From NCBI RefSeq assembly GCF_020991085.1, contig NZ_CP087719.1, forward strand, positions 992,001 to 1,056,000: DNA of 64,000 nucleotides. The letters are read 5' to 3'. Position numbers and translations under genes: made by a program. Below are positions 25,133 through 34,300 of this stretch, piece by piece. Source of the DNA: Roseomonas sp. OT10. GTDB lineage: Bacteria; Pseudomonadota; Alphaproteobacteria; Acetobacterales; Acetobacteraceae. The stretch's first letter is position 1, and each line of letters starts with the position of its first letter. The notes below the pieces were generated by a model, which worked only from the letters and a program-made list of their open reading frames with translations, was not told the origin of the DNA and searched no databases.

Positions 25133-25516
25133 TCACCCGTCCCGTTCGATGAGCTCCACGCGCACCCGGTCCGGCGCCTCGAGGAAGGCCACCCGGATAC
25201 CCGGCTTCACCGTGTTCGGCGGCGTCGCCACCCTGGCCCCCCGGGCCACCGCCCGCTCCACCAGCGTGTCCAGGCCCGTCACCGCCAGCCCGATATGCTC
25301 CATCCCGCGGAAGGGTGGCTCCGGCGGCAACGGGGTCTCCGCGGGCACGGTCTCCAGGAACAGCAGGGTGCCGCCGAGGCGCAGCGCGACCCGGACCGTC
25401 CCCCCCGTGACCCGGCGGTCCACAGGCTCGGCGCCCAGCGCCTCCACGTAGAAGGCGCCGGCCGCATCGGGATCGGCGCTGCGCAGGTGCAGGTGGTCCC
25501 AGCCCAGGACAGGCAT
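25133..25516 (-). CDS. VOC family (glyoxalase-like) protein
   Basis: 127-residue protein with two beta-alpha-beta-beta-beta modules. WDHLHLRSADPDAAGAFYVE opens the first and MEHIGLAVTGLDTLVERAV the second, with metal-ligand-like His in HLHLR and HIGLAV and Glu in LFLETV and RVELIERD. That is the vicinal-oxygen-chelate fold of glyoxalases and dioxygenases. It follows the Bug-type binding protein with a 3-bp gap, so the two form a small operon. No substrate is indicated. Confidence 0.82.
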   Translation of the reverse strand: MPVLGWDHLHLRSADPDAAGAFYVEALGAEPVDRRVTGGTVRVALRLGGTLLFLETVPAETPLPPEPPFRGMEHIGLAVTGLDTLVERAVARGARVATPPNTVKPGIRVAFLEAPDRVRVELIERDG

Positions 25517-25519
25517 GCC

Positions 25520-26470
25520 TCAGCTCCGGAAATAGGTGCGGGACTGGGTGTCCGCCTCGTGGAGGAAGGCGGTGAAATCCGCGATGCCGCGGAACCGCAT
25601 GTCGAAGCCCTGCTGCGCCATCACCGAGGTGAAGCGCGGGTCCGCCATGGCCAGTCGCACCGTCTCCTCCAGCCGCCGCTGGATCGGCTCCGGCACGCCC
25701 TTGGGCAGGGCCAGGCCGCTCCAGTTGCTGACCACCACGTCGAGGCCCTGCTCGGCCGCGGTGGGGACCTCCGGGAACAGCCGGTGCCGCTCGCGCCCCG
25801 TCACCGCCAGCATGCGCAGGTCGCCGGAGGCCACCTGGCCGCGCAGCTCCACCGCGCTCGCCATGGTGGCGTCCAGGTGCCCGCCGAGCATGTCCCGCAC
25901 CACCGGCGCGGCCCCGGCATAGGGAACGTGGGTGAGGGCGATGCCCGCCTTCTTCTCCAGCTCCAGCACGGCGATATGGACCGAGCTGCCTTGGCCGGTA
26001 TTCCCCATCCGCACCGCCTCCGGGTTGGCGCGGGCGAAGGCCAGCAGCTCCGGCAGGGTCCGCCAGGGGGTGCGGCCGCCGACGGTCACGGACAGCACGT
26101 CGGCCTTCAGCATCGCCAGCGGCTGCAGGTCCTGCCAGGTGACCGGGGTGGGGCCCAGCAGCGGCGCCGCGACGAGCTGAGGCCCGATGACGCCGAAGGT
26201 CAGCCCGTCATGCGGCGACTGGCGGATCTGCATGTGCCCGACCACGCCGTTGCCGCCGGGGCGGTTGAGCACGGTCACCGTCGTCCCCAGCAGCTCTCCC
26301 ATCACCGGGGCCAGGGCGCGGCCGATGGTGTCGGTGCCGCCGCCGGCGGTCCAGGGGATGATGAGGGTCAGGGGGCCGTCCGGCCAGGTTGCGGCGCGGA
26401 GCAGGGAGGGGCGGGCGAGGGTGGCGGCGAGGCCCCCGGCCGTCAGCAGCAGGTTGCGTCTGCTGGGCAT
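25520..26470 (-). CDS. Bug-type tripartite tricarboxylate transporter substrate-binding protein
   Basis: 316-residue periplasmic binding protein of the TctC/Bug family. The signal peptide starts MPSRRNLLLTAGGLAATLAR; the body shows PLTLIIPWTAGGGTDTIGRA, VTVLNRPGGNGVVGHMQI and VPYAGAAPVVRDMLGGHLDA, all family hallmarks. I prefer the ATG at 26470 to the one at 26476 because a GGGAG site lies 7 bases before it and only 1 base before the other. No TctA or TctB membrane genes are adjacent, as is usual for orphan Bug proteins. A 16-bp palindrome lies about 65 bp upstream. Confidence 0.88.
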   Translation of the reverse strand: MPSRRNLLLTAGGLAATLARPSLLRAATWPDGPLTLIIPWTAGGGTDTIGRALAPVMGELLGTTVTVLNRPGGNGVVGHMQIRQSPHDGLTFGVIGPQLVAAPLLGPTPVTWQDLQPLAMLKADVLSVTVGGRTPWRTLPELLAFARANPEAVRMGNTGQGSSVHIAVLELEKKAGIALTHVPYAGAAPVVRDMLGGHLDATMASAVELRGQVASGDLRMLAVTGRERHRLFPEVPTAAEQGLDVVVSNWSGLALPKGVPEPIQRRLEETVRLAMADPRFTSVMAQQGFDMRFRGIADFTAFLHEADTQSRTYFRS

Positions 26471-26536
26471 GGACATACTCCCGGTTTCGCGGGCCGGTTG
26501 CTCCGGCCCGCATGATTCGTCTTGTCGAGCCGGGCT

Positions 26537-26552
26537 ATGTTATCGGTAACAT
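26537..26552. promoter_or_regulatory. LacI-type operator candidate upstream of the Bug protein gene
   Basis: ATGTTATCGGTAACAT has 6-bp arms ATGTTA and TAACAT around TCGG. This matches the general form of operators bound by gluconate-type LacI-family repressors (TGTTA-N4-TAACA). It sits in an unusually AT-rich island between the Bug gene start and the hairpin-rich region to its right. No LacI-family gene is in the window. Confidence 0.45.
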
Positions 26553-26668
26553 GATGGGGCGGCAAGCCGTCCGCCCCCACGAAGGTGGCGCCTGACCCCC
26601 GCTGGCCGGCGCCCTGTCCGCGACGGGCTTGCAGGCCGTCCCGGCGTCCGGGGTACCGCCAGGGAAGG

Positions 26669-26751
26669 GTCGCGGCCTTCGGACGGCCGCGACGCAATGC
26701 CACGTCCTGCTGTGGGGGGCGGCCCACCCCTGTCCCGATGTCTTCATCGGG
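26669..26751. terminator. Pair of hairpins in the gap downstream of the family 5 binding-protein gene
   Basis: Stem 1: GTCGCGGCC (26669-26677) pairs with GGCCGCGAC (26685-26693), loop TTCGGAC. Stem 2: CCCGATG (26734-26740) pairs with CATCGGG (26745-26751), loop TCTT. Both lie in the 346-bp gap between the Bug gene and the 3' end of the leftward binding-protein gene (stop at 26817). There is no T-run, so Rho-independent action is doubtful. The rest of the gap holds no gene. Confidence 0.35.
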
Positions 26752-26816
26752 GCGGCTCCGACCCGTCGCGCGGCGCGGCGTCCCGCTCCCGGGCGAGGAT
26801 GGGGCCCCCGGAGCCC

Positions 26817-28430
26817 TTACGCCCCCCGCGTCACGTTCAGCGGCAGGCTCATCCCGCGCCGCGCCATGGTGAAGTTGCTTCGCCGCGCCACGTCCACGAA
26901 GTACTGCCCCAGCGGCCAGTAGGGCACGTCCTGGAAGAACTGCGCCTGGATCTGCCGCCCGATCGCCTTCTGCGCCTCGGCGCTCGGCGCCTCGAACCAG
27001 GCGTCGCGCAGCTCCTCCAGCCTCGGGCTGGTGGGCCAGCCGAACCAGGCATCCTGCCCGTTGCCGCGCAGCAGCGGGTGGCCGCCGGGATTCGCCAGGT
27101 CCTCGCCGCCGAACAGCACCACCACCGCGTTCCACCCGCCCTCGCTGGGCGGGGTCTTGCGCCCGCGCCGCTGCAGCAGCGTGCCCCAGTCGGAGACGGC
27201 GTCCTCCGGCTCCAGCCCGACCTTGCGGAACATGTCGATGGCGACCGCGGTCAGGTTGCTGTTGTTGATCTGGTCGGCGGGGTTGAGGGTGACGACCTTC
27301 GCCCCCAGCTTGCCCGCCGCCTGCAAGGCCGCGCGCGCCTTGGCGAGGTCGCGCGGCCCGGTCAGCGCCGCCATCCCCTCGTCCGAGGCGAGCGCGGAGC
27401 CGGCCGGGAAGGCGCCCACCCCGTCCTGCCACAGCGACCGGTCCGGCCCCATCACGGCGGACATGTAGTCGGACTGCACGATGGCCGGCCACAGCGCCCG
27501 CCGCACCGCCGGGTCGTCGAAGGGCGGGTGCAGGTGGTTGGGGCGCAGCATCACGACCGTGCCGTTGGTCTCCACCCGGTCGATCACCACGTCCCGCCGG
27601 CGGGAGAGGACGGAGCGCAGGTCGGGGGCCATGCGCTCCCAGATGTCCACCTCGCCCGCCTGGAGCGCCGCGCCGGCGGTGGCGGGGTCGGAGATGATGC
27701 GCCACTCCAGCCGCTCGAAATTCGCGAGCTTCGGCCCGGCGGTGACGCCCGGCGTGCCCACCGGGGTCGGCACGTAGCGGCCGTACTTCTGGTAGACCAC
27801 CTGCGCCCCCGACCGTCGCTCGCCCGCCAGGAAGCGATAGGGGCCGGAGCCCACCACCTCCGTCAGCGGCGTGGTGAAGGGCGTGTTGGCGAAGCGCTCC
27901 GGCATGACGAAGCAGGGGTAGGAGGAGGATTTGCCCAGCGCGTCCAACATGGCGCCGAAGGGCTTCTTCAGCCGCAGCTCGAAGCGCCGGTCGTCAAGCG
28001 CGCGGATCTCGTCCAGCCGCGCGGCGAGGGTCTGGCCGTGCGTGTCGCGCCCCATCCACCGCTTGATGGAAGCCACCGCATCGGCCGCCCGCACCTTCTC
28101 GCCGTCGTGGAAGGTCGGCCCGTCGCGCAGGGTGAAGACCCAGCGCTTGCCGTCATCCTCCACCGTGTGGCCCTCGGCGAGCTGAGGCTGCGGGCGGAAG
28201 TCGGTGTCCAGCCCGTAGAGCGTGTCCCAGACCATGTGCCCGTGGTTGCGCACGGCATAGGAGGTGGTGGCCAGCGGATCGAGCGTGGTCACGTCCGCCT
28301 GGGGGATGAAGCGCAGCACATGCGCGGCATCACCCTGGGCAAGGGCCGGACGACCCAGTCCGGTGGTCCCGAGCCCGGCGGCGAGGCCGGCGGTTCCGGC
28401 AAGCAGTCCGCGTCGCGTGGCGAGGGGCAT
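26817..28430 (-). CDS. ABC transporter substrate-binding protein, dipeptide/oligopeptide type (family 5)
   Basis: 537-residue periplasmic protein. The N-terminus [20 protein letters not shown] has a twin-arginine signal (R-R-G-L-L-A-G) ending in PALAQ. The mature part starts [20 protein letters not shown] and carries [20 protein letters not shown] and [20 protein letters not shown], typical of SBP_bac_5 (DppA/OppA) proteins. No permease or ATPase genes are next to it, so its partners must be elsewhere. It diverges from dapF across 167 bp. The true ligand may be a peptide, a glutathione-like compound or nickel; the sequence alone does not decide. Confidence 0.88.
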   Translation of the reverse strand: MPLATRRGLLAGTAGLAAGLGTTGLGRPALAQGDAAHVLRFIPQADVTTLDPLATTSYAVRNHGHMVWDTLYGLDTDFRPQPQLAEGHTVEDDGKRWVFTLRDGPTFHDGEKVRAADAVASIKRWMGRDTHGQTLAARLDEIRALDDRRFELRLKKPFGAMLDALGKSSSYPCFVMPERFANTPFTTPLTEVVGSGPYRFLAGERRSGAQVVYQKYGRYVPTPVGTPGVTAGPKLANFERLEWRIISDPATAGAALQAGEVDIWERMAPDLRSVLSRRRDVVIDRVETNGTVVMLRPNHLHPPFDDPAVRRALWPAIVQSDYMSAVMGPDRSLWQDGVGAFPAGSALASDEGMAALTGPRDLAKARAALQAAGKLGAKVVTLNPADQINNSNLTAVAIDMFRKVGLEPEDAVSDWGTLLQRRGRKTPPSEGGWNAVVVLFGGEDLANPGGHPLLRGNGQDAWFGWPTSPRLEELRDAWFEAPSAEAQKAIGRQIQAQFFQDVPYWPLGQYFVDVARRSNFTMARRGMSLPLNVTRGA

Positions 28431-28597
28431 GGGATCGTCACTCCGGCTGTGTGGGGCTGCGTCGCGCCCGGGGCGGCGGAGATTGCACAAGACGGGCCGC
28501 GAAGCCCAGCGACCGGTGCGGGTGGGACGGCCGTCGCGCCCTCCCGCGCCCGGCGCCGCGCTTCCACCCCCGGCGGGGGCGCCCTATATGCCGGGAC

Positions 28598-29431
28598 GTG
28601 CTCATCCCCTTCCGCAAGATGCACGGCCTCGGCAATGACTTCGTCATCCTGGACGCCCGTGCCGCCGACCTGCCCCTGACCCCCGAGCGGATCGCCGCCA
28701 TCGGCGACCGTCGCCGCGGCGTGGGCTTCGATCAGCTCATCGTGCTGGAGCCCGGCGCGGCGGGCCACGATGCCTTCATGCGCATCGCCAACCCGGACGG
28801 CTCCGCCTCCGGCGCCTGCGGCAACGCCACGCGCTGCGTCGCGCATCTGCTGATGGCGGAATCCGGCGGCGACCAGGCGGTGATCCGCACCATCGCCGGG
28901 GATCTGCGCGCCGTGGCCCGCGAGGGCGGGCTGATCGAGGTGGACATGGGGGCGCCCCGGCTGGACTGGCGCGACGTGCCGCTGGCGCGGGCGATGGACA
29001 CGCTGCACCTGCCGCTGGCGCGGCCCGGCTTCGAGCATGCGGGGGTCGCCGATCCCGCCGCCTGCTCCATGGGCAATCCGCACGCGACCTTCTTCGTGCC
29101 GGACCTCGCGGCGATCGACGCCGGGGCCCTCGGCCCGGGGCTGGAGCACGACCCGCTCTTCCCGGAGCGCGCCAATATCGGCTTCGCCGAGGTGCTGGGC
29201 CCCGACCGCATCCTGCTCACGGTCTGGGAGCGGGGGGCCGGGCTGACGCTCGCCTGCGGCTCCGGCGCCTGCGCGGCGCTGGTGAACGCCCATCGCCGCG
29301 GCCTGACCGGACGCGAGGCGACCGTCATCCTGCCCGGCGGCGAGCTTCGCATCGCCTGGCGCGAATCGGATGGCCACGTGCTGATGACCGGCCCGGTGGC
29401 GACCGCCTTCCAGGGCACGCTCGAACTCTAG
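28598..29431 (+). CDS. dapF: Diaminopimelate epimerase
   Basis: 277-residue PLP-independent racemase that interconverts LL- and meso-diaminopimelate for lysine and peptidoglycan synthesis. The two catalytic cysteines are Cys74 in [12 protein letters not shown] and Cys220 in [29 protein letters not shown] is the conserved start. I chose the GTG at 28598 ([15 protein letters not shown]) because homologues begin a few residues before MHGLG; an upstream CTATAT near 28585 could be a -10 element. In many alphaproteobacteria dapF is followed by mtaB and ftsY; here ftsY follows without mtaB. Confidence 0.95.
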   Translation: MLIPFRKMHGLGNDFVILDARAADLPLTPERIAAIGDRRRGVGFDQLIVLEPGAAGHDAFMRIANPDGSASGACGNATRCVAHLLMAESGGDQAVIRTIAGDLRAVAREGGLIEVDMGAPRLDWRDVPLARAMDTLHLPLARPGFEHAGVADPAACSMGNPHATFFVPDLAAIDAGALGPGLEHDPLFPERANIGFAEVLGPDRILLTVWERGAGLTLACGSGACAALVNAHRRGLTGREATVILPGGELRIAWRESDGHVLMTGPVATAFQGTLEL

Positions 29432-29570
29432 TGGCCGGGCCGCGTTCGCCCGGTCGGCCATCGTCCCGCGCCGGCCGCCGGCCGGCCGTTTGTCCAGCGT
29501 GCCGAGGCTTCCGTGCCGCGTGGGCAGCACCCACGGGGGATGGAAGCGGCACAGCAGAGGAGCCCGCCGC

Positions 29571-31079
29571 ATGGCGCTGAAGGACCTGTGGGGCCGGCTG
29601 ACCGGCCGGGAGGCCAGCCCGGCCGCACCTGCCTCCGAGCCGCCCCCGCCCGGGGATTCCCCCGCCGAGGCACCCCTGTCCAGCATCCTGGAGCCGGTGG
29701 CGGAGGACGCGGACCTGCTGATCCTGCCGCCCGAGGTCGAGGCGCTGCTGCTGGAGGAGGTGCGGGCGGAGGACGCCCCCTTCCGGAGCCTGCGGGGCGG
29801 GGACCCGGTGCCCGAGCCGCCGCCGGTGCAGGAGCCGCCGAATCCCATACCCGTCCCGCCCGACGACGACGAGCCGGATGTGGAGGAGCCGCCACCGGCC
29901 GACATCCCGGATACCCCGCCCGCCGAGGAGCCCGGGACCCCGCCGCCCATCCAGGACCCCCCCGCGTATACCAGCGCGGGGGTTGCCGTTTCCGGGGCGC
30001 TGCCGCCGTGGCCCGTGGTGCCGCCCGCCGCCCCGCCGCTGGGGACCGTGCCGCCCGCCTGGCCACCCGTTCCCCCGGTGCCGGACGCCCCGCCCGCCTT
30101 CTCGCCGGCCTTCCCGCCGCCCGCCGTCCCCCCTGTCCCGGCCGGCGAGCCGCCGGCCACGGTCGGCTTCTTCGGCCGGCTGAAGGCGGGCTTGCAGCGC
30201 TCCACCCAGCGGCTGACGGAGGGGCTGACCGGCCTTTTCACCAAGCGCAAGCTCGACGATGCCGCGCTGGAGGATCTGGAGGACACGCTGGTCGCCGCCG
30301 ACCTGGGCGTCGCTGCCTCCCGCCGCATCGTCGGCGAGTTCCGCCGCACCCGCTTCGGCCGCGAGGTCTCGGACGAGGAGGTGAAGGGCGCCCTGGCCGA
30401 GGAGATCGCGGCCATCCTGACACCCGTGGCGCAGCCCTTGGTCCCGATGCCGGGGGTGAAGCCCTACGTCGTGCTGATGGTGGGGGTGAACGGCACGGGC
30501 AAGACGACCACCATCGCCAAGCTTTCGGAGCAGTGGCGGGCCGAGGGACGGCGGGTGATGCTGGCGGCCGGCGACACCTTCCGCGCCGCCGCCGTCGAGC
30601 AGCTCCAGGTCTGGGGCGAGCGCACCGGCGCGCCCGTGGTGGCGCCCGCGAAGACCGGCGCGGATGCCGCAGGCCTGGCGCACGAGGCGCTGGACCGCGC
30701 GGTCGCGGAAGGCATGGATATCCTGCTGGTCGACACCGCCGGCCGGCTGCACAACAAGGCCGGGCTGATGGAGGAGCTGCGCAAGATCATCCGCGTGCTC
30801 CGCAAGAAGGACCCTGCCGTTCCCCACGCCGTGCTGCTGGTGCTGGACGCCACCACCGGCCAGAACGCCTTGCAGCAGGTGAAGGTGTTCCGCGAAATGG
30901 TGGACGTCACCGGCCTCGTCGTCACCAAGCTCGACGGCTCGGCCAAGGGCGGCGTCGTCGTCGCGCTGGCGCAGGAGTTCGGCCTGCCCGTCCATGCCGT
31001 GGGCGTGGGCGAGAAGGCCGCCGACCTCCGCCCCTTCGAGCCGCACGACTTCGCCCGCTCCCTCGTCGGGTTGGGCTGA
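29571..31079 (+). CDS. ftsY: Signal recognition particle receptor FtsY
   Basis: 502-residue GTPase receptor that docks the signal recognition particle at the inner membrane. Residues 1 to about 195 form a long proline- and glutamate-rich acidic region, longer than in most FtsY proteins. The NG domain follows: N domain from about 197 and GTPase from about 300, with GVNGTGKTTTIAKL, AGDTFRAAAVEQL, ILLVDTAGRLHNKAGLMEEL and VTKLDGSAKGGVVV. The ATG at 29571 opens MALKDLWGRLTG. A dispersed repeat begins immediately after the stop. Confidence 0.95.
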   Translation: MALKDLWGRLTGREASPAAPASEPPPPGDSPAEAPLSSILEPVAEDADLLILPPEVEALLLEEVRAEDAPFRSLRGGDPVPEPPPVQEPPNPIPVPPDDDEPDVEEPPPADIPDTPPAEEPGTPPPIQDPPAYTSAGVAVSGALPPWPVVPPAAPPLGTVPPAWPPVPPVPDAPPAFSPAFPPPAVPPVPAGEPPATVGFFGRLKAGLQRSTQRLTEGLTGLFTKRKLDDAALEDLEDTLVAADLGVAASRRIVGEFRRTRFGREVSDEEVKGALAEEIAAILTPVAQPLVPMPGVKPYVVLMVGVNGTGKTTTIAKLSEQWRAEGRRVMLAAGDTFRAAAVEQLQVWGERTGAPVVAPAKTGADAAGLAHEALDRAVAEGMDILLVDTAGRLHNKAGLMEELRKIIRVLRKKDPAVPHAVLLVLDATTGQNALQQVKVFREMVDVTGLVVTKLDGSAKGGVVVALAQEFGLPVHAVGVGEKAADLRPFEPHDFARSLVGLG

Positions 31080-31095
31080 TACGGACGGCGGATGT

Positions 31096-31472
31096 GCCGG
31101 CGCGGGGGGGCGCCCGCTCCCCGGGGGCAAGGCTCTGCCTCGCCCCCGTACCCCCACTCCGCCAGGACCCTGCGGGCCCTGGACCCATTTGGCGCTGCCG
31201 CGGGACAGCCTGCGACGGGGTCGCGACGCCGAGGAGCTTGGCTCCTCGGCGGGACCGGCCGCCGCAATCGCTGACGCCTTCAAAGCTATTCTGGAGTCCC
31301 GCCTGTCCGAGCTCCGTCAGGGTTCAACTCGCAGGCTGACGCTCACCGCGCAAAGCCAACTCCCAGCGGGGACCGGGGCCCGCTTGTGGCCCCGGCAGGG
31401 GAGGGTCTGGGAGGGGACGGCGTCCCCTCCCGGTCCACCGCAGGAACACGGCAGCACGACGGGTCAGGTCAT
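31096..31472. repeat. Dispersed multi-hairpin element, copy A (inverted relative to B and C)
   Basis: About 377 bp that matches copies B and C on the opposite strand over its full length. Conserved internal stems include a GAGGGGACG-C-CGTCCCCTC palindrome, a GCCGAGGAGC/GCTCCTCGGC stem, GGGGGC...GCCCCC around an AGGC/GCCT core, and CCGGGGCC/GGCCCCGG. It occupies most of the 462-bp gap between ftsY and mtnC, which converge. The remaining 70 bp to mtnC shows nothing. No open frame inside is protein-like. Confidence 0.85.
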
Positions 31473-31541
31473 CTGGTGGAGGGGGAGGGTGCCTCCCCGG
31501 GCAATGGCCCGAAGTCCCGGGTTTCGCGGACCCGAGCGGTG

Positions 31542-32267
31542 TCAGCCGGCCCCTGCAGCCGGCGCGGCTAGGCCGAACAGCCGGGCGACGCCGCGGAAGT
31601 CTGCCGCGCGGGGGTGCCGGTCCGTGGCCTGCGTACCGTCCTCGGGGCGGACCAGCTGGCAGGCGGCGAGGCCGGCGGCCGTGGCGGCGTCCAGCTCCTC
31701 GGCCACGTCGGAGAGGAACAGGATCTCCCGCGGCGGCAGGTGCAGCCCGGCGGCGATGGCGGCGTAGCTGGCGGCCTCGCGCTTGGCGCCGATGCGGGTG
31801 TCGAAGAAGCCCTCGAACAGGCGGGTCAGGTTGCCCGCGACGGAGTGGCCGAAGAGCAGCCTCTGCGCCTCGGCCGAGCCGGAGGAGTAGACGCAGAGCC
31901 GCAGGCCGGCGCGCGACCAGGCGCGAAGGCAGGGGGCCACGTCGGGGTAGAGGTGCCCGTGCAGCCGGCCATCCTCGAAGCCCGTGCGCCAGATCAGGCC
32001 CTGCAGCGCCTTCAGCGGCGTGACCTTGGCATCCGTCGCCATCCAGCCACGCAGCGCCGCGCGCGGGTCCTGGCCGGGGGCGAGGTGCCCGACCTCGGCC
32101 AGGATGGCGGCGACCTCCGGCTCGGTGCCATGGGCATCCAGGAAGCCGTCCAGCGCCGCTGCCGCGAAGGGGAACAGGGTCTCCTTCACGAAGCTGATGG
32201 CGCTGGTGGTGCCCTCGATGTCCGTGACGACGGCGGCGATCGGCGCCGCCGGCGTGGTCTGGGTCAT
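31542..32267 (-). CDS. mtnC: Acireductone synthase (enolase-phosphatase E1)
   Basis: 241-residue HAD-superfamily enzyme that enolises and dephosphorylates 2,3-diketo-5-methylthiopentyl-1-phosphate in methionine salvage. AVVTDIEGTTSAISFVKETL is the HAD nucleophile motif with the family-specific EGTT. The later motifs are LCVYSSGSAEAQRLLF and EILFLSDVAEELDAATAAGL. The start ATG overlaps the mtnD stop by 4 bp (ATGA). It is the last gene of an mtnB-mtnD-mtnC operon; mtnA and mtnP are not in the window. Confidence 0.93.
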   Translation of the reverse strand: MTQTTPAAPIAAVVTDIEGTTSAISFVKETLFPFAAAALDGFLDAHGTEPEVAAILAEVGHLAPGQDPRAALRGWMATDAKVTPLKALQGLIWRTGFEDGRLHGHLYPDVAPCLRAWSRAGLRLCVYSSGSAEAQRLLFGHSVAGNLTRLFEGFFDTRIGAKREAASYAAIAAGLHLPPREILFLSDVAEELDAATAAGLAACQLVRPEDGTQATDRHPRAADFRGVARLFGLAAPAAGAG

Positions 32268-32827
32268 TCCGCGGCCCTGGCCGGCGCGGCCGCGGTGGCC
32301 GCCGGGAAGCGCTCGGCCATGTCCGTGCCGGTGTAGTGCGGCGTCCAGCCGGTGGTGTCGGTGAAGACCCGCAGCACGGTGAAGGAGGGCTCCGTGCCCG
32401 CGTCGAACCAGTGCTGGCTGTTGGCCGGCACGGAGATCAGGTCGCCCCGGGTGCAGTGGGCGTCGTAGACCTTGCCGTCCACGTGCAGCACGAAGTTGCC
32501 CGAGCCCTCGTGGAAGAAGCGGACCTCGTCCTCCGTGTGGGTGTGCTCGGAGAGGAACTTCGCCCGCATCGCATCCTTCTGCGGATGGCTGGGGTCCAGC
32601 TTGATGACGTCCGCCGTGCCGGCGCCCGTTTCGCCCATGAAGGCGTCGAGCTGCGGGCGATAGGCCTCCAGCACGGCCTCGGCCGCGGCGCCGGCGGGCA
32701 GGGGCGCGACCTCCCACCGTTCGAAGCGCACGCCGATCGGGCGCAGCGTGTCGGCGATGACCCGCGCATCCTGCGTGTCCAGCAGGACGGACTGGGACTT
32801 GGCGTCGTGAACGACGAGACGGCTCAT
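32264..32827 (-). CDS. mtnD: Acireductone dioxygenase
   Basis: 187-residue cupin enzyme of methionine salvage that oxidises acireductone. With Fe(II) the products are formate and the keto acid precursor of methionine; with Ni(II) an off-pathway reaction gives CO. The metal ligands are His95, His97 and Glu101 in FLSEHTHTEDEVRFF and His139 in VPANSQHWFDAGTEP. Length and motif order are normal. It overlaps both neighbours by 4 bp, so translation is coupled. Confidence 0.95.
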   Translation of the reverse strand: MSRLVVHDAKSQSVLLDTQDARVIADTLRPIGVRFERWEVAPLPAGAAAEAVLEAYRPQLDAFMGETGAGTADVIKLDPSHPQKDAMRAKFLSEHTHTEDEVRFFHEGSGNFVLHVDGKVYDAHCTRGDLISVPANSQHWFDAGTEPSFTVLRVFTDTTGWTPHYTGTDMAERFPAATAAAPARAAE

Positions 32828-33459
32828 GCGGGCGATCCTCCTCGGGCCTGGAGCGCGGCGAGCTCGCAGGCCAGCATGAATTCAAGGGCTTCCATCCGGG
32901 CCAGGGCGCCGGGCATGTCGGGGCCCCATACATAGATGCCGTGACCCCGGATCAAGTAGCCGGGAGGGATGGGCAGGCCGTCCGCGGCCATCTCCTGCCA
33001 GCGGGCCTCGACCCGGCCTTGCAGGCGGGGGATGTCCTGGTCGTTCTCGAAGACCGGGACCTCGACCGTCGCCTCGTGCGTCGGCAGGCCGGGGAAGGCC
33101 TTCAGCAGCTCGTAGCCCTCCAGCAGCACCACGTCGCCGGAGAGGCGGGAGAGGACGGTGTTGGCCGGACTGTGCCCGTGCAGCACCGCCCCCGCGTCGG
33201 GGAAGCGGCGATAGGCGCCGCAGTGCAGCAGCGTCTCGGCGGAGGGGCGCAGGGCGGCATCCTCCGCCGTTCCGTCCAGGTCCACGATCATGACCTGCCC
33301 GGCGTCGAGGAAGCCCTTGTGGCTGCCGGAGCGCGTGATGGCGATGCGGCCATCCGCCAGGCGGAGGGAGATGTTGCCCGCGGTCGCCGGCACCCAGCCC
33401 AGCCGGTCCAGCCGGTTCCCGGCCGCGACGATGGCCTCGGCGGCCTCCTGCTCGGTCAT
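32824..33459 (-). CDS. mtnB: Methylthioribulose-1-phosphate dehydratase
   Basis: 211-residue class II aldolase-fold zinc enzyme of methionine salvage. WVPATAGNISLRLADGRIAI, the zinc motif AVLHGHSPANTVLSRL (HxH) and GYLIRGHGIYVWGPDMPGAL (third His) are all in place. I chose the ATG at 33459 over the TTG at 33465 because a run of seven G lies 6-12 bases upstream. It leads the mtnB-mtnD-mtnC operon. Confidence 0.93.
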   Translation of the reverse strand: MTEQEAAEAIVAAGNRLDRLGWVPATAGNISLRLADGRIAITRSGSHKGFLDAGQVMIVDLDGTAEDAALRPSAETLLHCGAYRRFPDAGAVLHGHSPANTVLSRLSGDVVLLEGYELLKAFPGLPTHEATVEVPVFENDQDIPRLQGRVEARWQEMAADGLPIPPGYLIRGHGIYVWGPDMPGALARMEALEFMLACELAALQARGGSPA

Positions 33460-33644
33460 TCCCAACCCCCCCTTCCGGCCTCCCAGGAATTCTGGGGCAG
33501 GCCCGGCCCTGGGCGCGCGTCGTGACGGGAGGGCGCCGGCGCGTCAATCGCGCGCCGATGCCCAGGGGCGCCGGCAGCCATGCGCTGCCACCCTGTGGCC
33601 GGAGGCTGTCCCCGGGCCGCGGGCGACGCGGGCCCCAAACGAAG

Positions 33645-33697
33645 CGGGCCCGGTGGGGCCGGGCGGCGCCATGGCCGTCCCGGCCCCACCGGGCCCG
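33645..33697. terminator. Strong 19-bp perfect hairpin downstream of tatA
   Basis: Bases 33645-33663 and 33679-33697 are exact reverse complements, separated by a 15-base loop. The hairpin lies 50 bp beyond the stop of tatA (leftward), which fits a transcription terminator separating tatA from mtnB-mtnD-mtnC, although no T-run follows. The rest of the 287-bp gap between mtnB and tatA shows nothing else. Confidence 0.55.
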
Positions 33698-33746
33698 GAA
33701 GGGGGCGCCGGACGGGGCCAGCGGCCCGGCCGGCGGTTCGCCTGCC

Positions 33747-34019
33747 TTACGCCGCGGGGCGCGACGGATTGGCGGTGGTGGTCGCGTTGCCGGTCCCGGT
33801 GGTCGGGGCGCCCGGCGTGCCCGGCGGCGGCAGGTTGCCGGCCGGCGGGGTGTGGGTGCCATCCGCCATGGAGGCGTCCTCGTCCTCGCGCATGTTCTTC
33901 TTGAACGACTTGATGCCCGTGGCGAGGTCGCCCATCAGCCCGCTGATCTTGCCGCTGCCGAAGAGCAGCAGCACGACGAGCAGCACGACGAGCCAGTGCC
34001 AGATGCTGAACGAACCCAT
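33747..34019 (-). CDS. tatA: Twin-arginine translocase subunit TatA
   Basis: 90-residue protein. The single N-terminal membrane helix is [20 protein letters not shown], with the conserved FG..KI hinge, followed by an amphipathic helix ([20 protein letters not shown]) and a disordered, threonine- and proline-rich tail. TatA forms the pore-like component that exports folded proteins with RR signals; two binding proteins in this window carry such signals. tatB and tatC are not adjacent. The 281-bp gap upstream (34020-34300) is GC-rich, with short palindromes and no gene. Confidence 0.92.
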   Translation of the reverse strand: MGSFSIWHWLVVLLVVLLLFGSGKISGLMGDLATGIKSFKKNMREDEDASMADGTHTPPAGNLPPPGTPGAPTTGTGNATTTANPSRPAA

Positions 34020-34300
34020 GGTGAAGCCTCGATCCCCGTGACTGTCGCGGGACGCCCCCGGTGGCGCCCTGGATATTCGGGCCGACACTAGTGGCGCGGG
34101 CGGTCCGGCGCAAACCGGGCCGCGACGAATCAGGTGGGGGGCCGGGGGGGCCGGGGCAACCGGGGCCGGCCCGATGGCGTGCAACGCTTGGTAACGGGGC
34201 TGCGACCGGCCGGCAGGGGCCGGCCCGAATGCGGGGGCGCCCCTGGGCGGGCAGGGGCCCCACGGGTCGGTCCGGATGGCGTCGCGGCCCAGGGCCGCCC

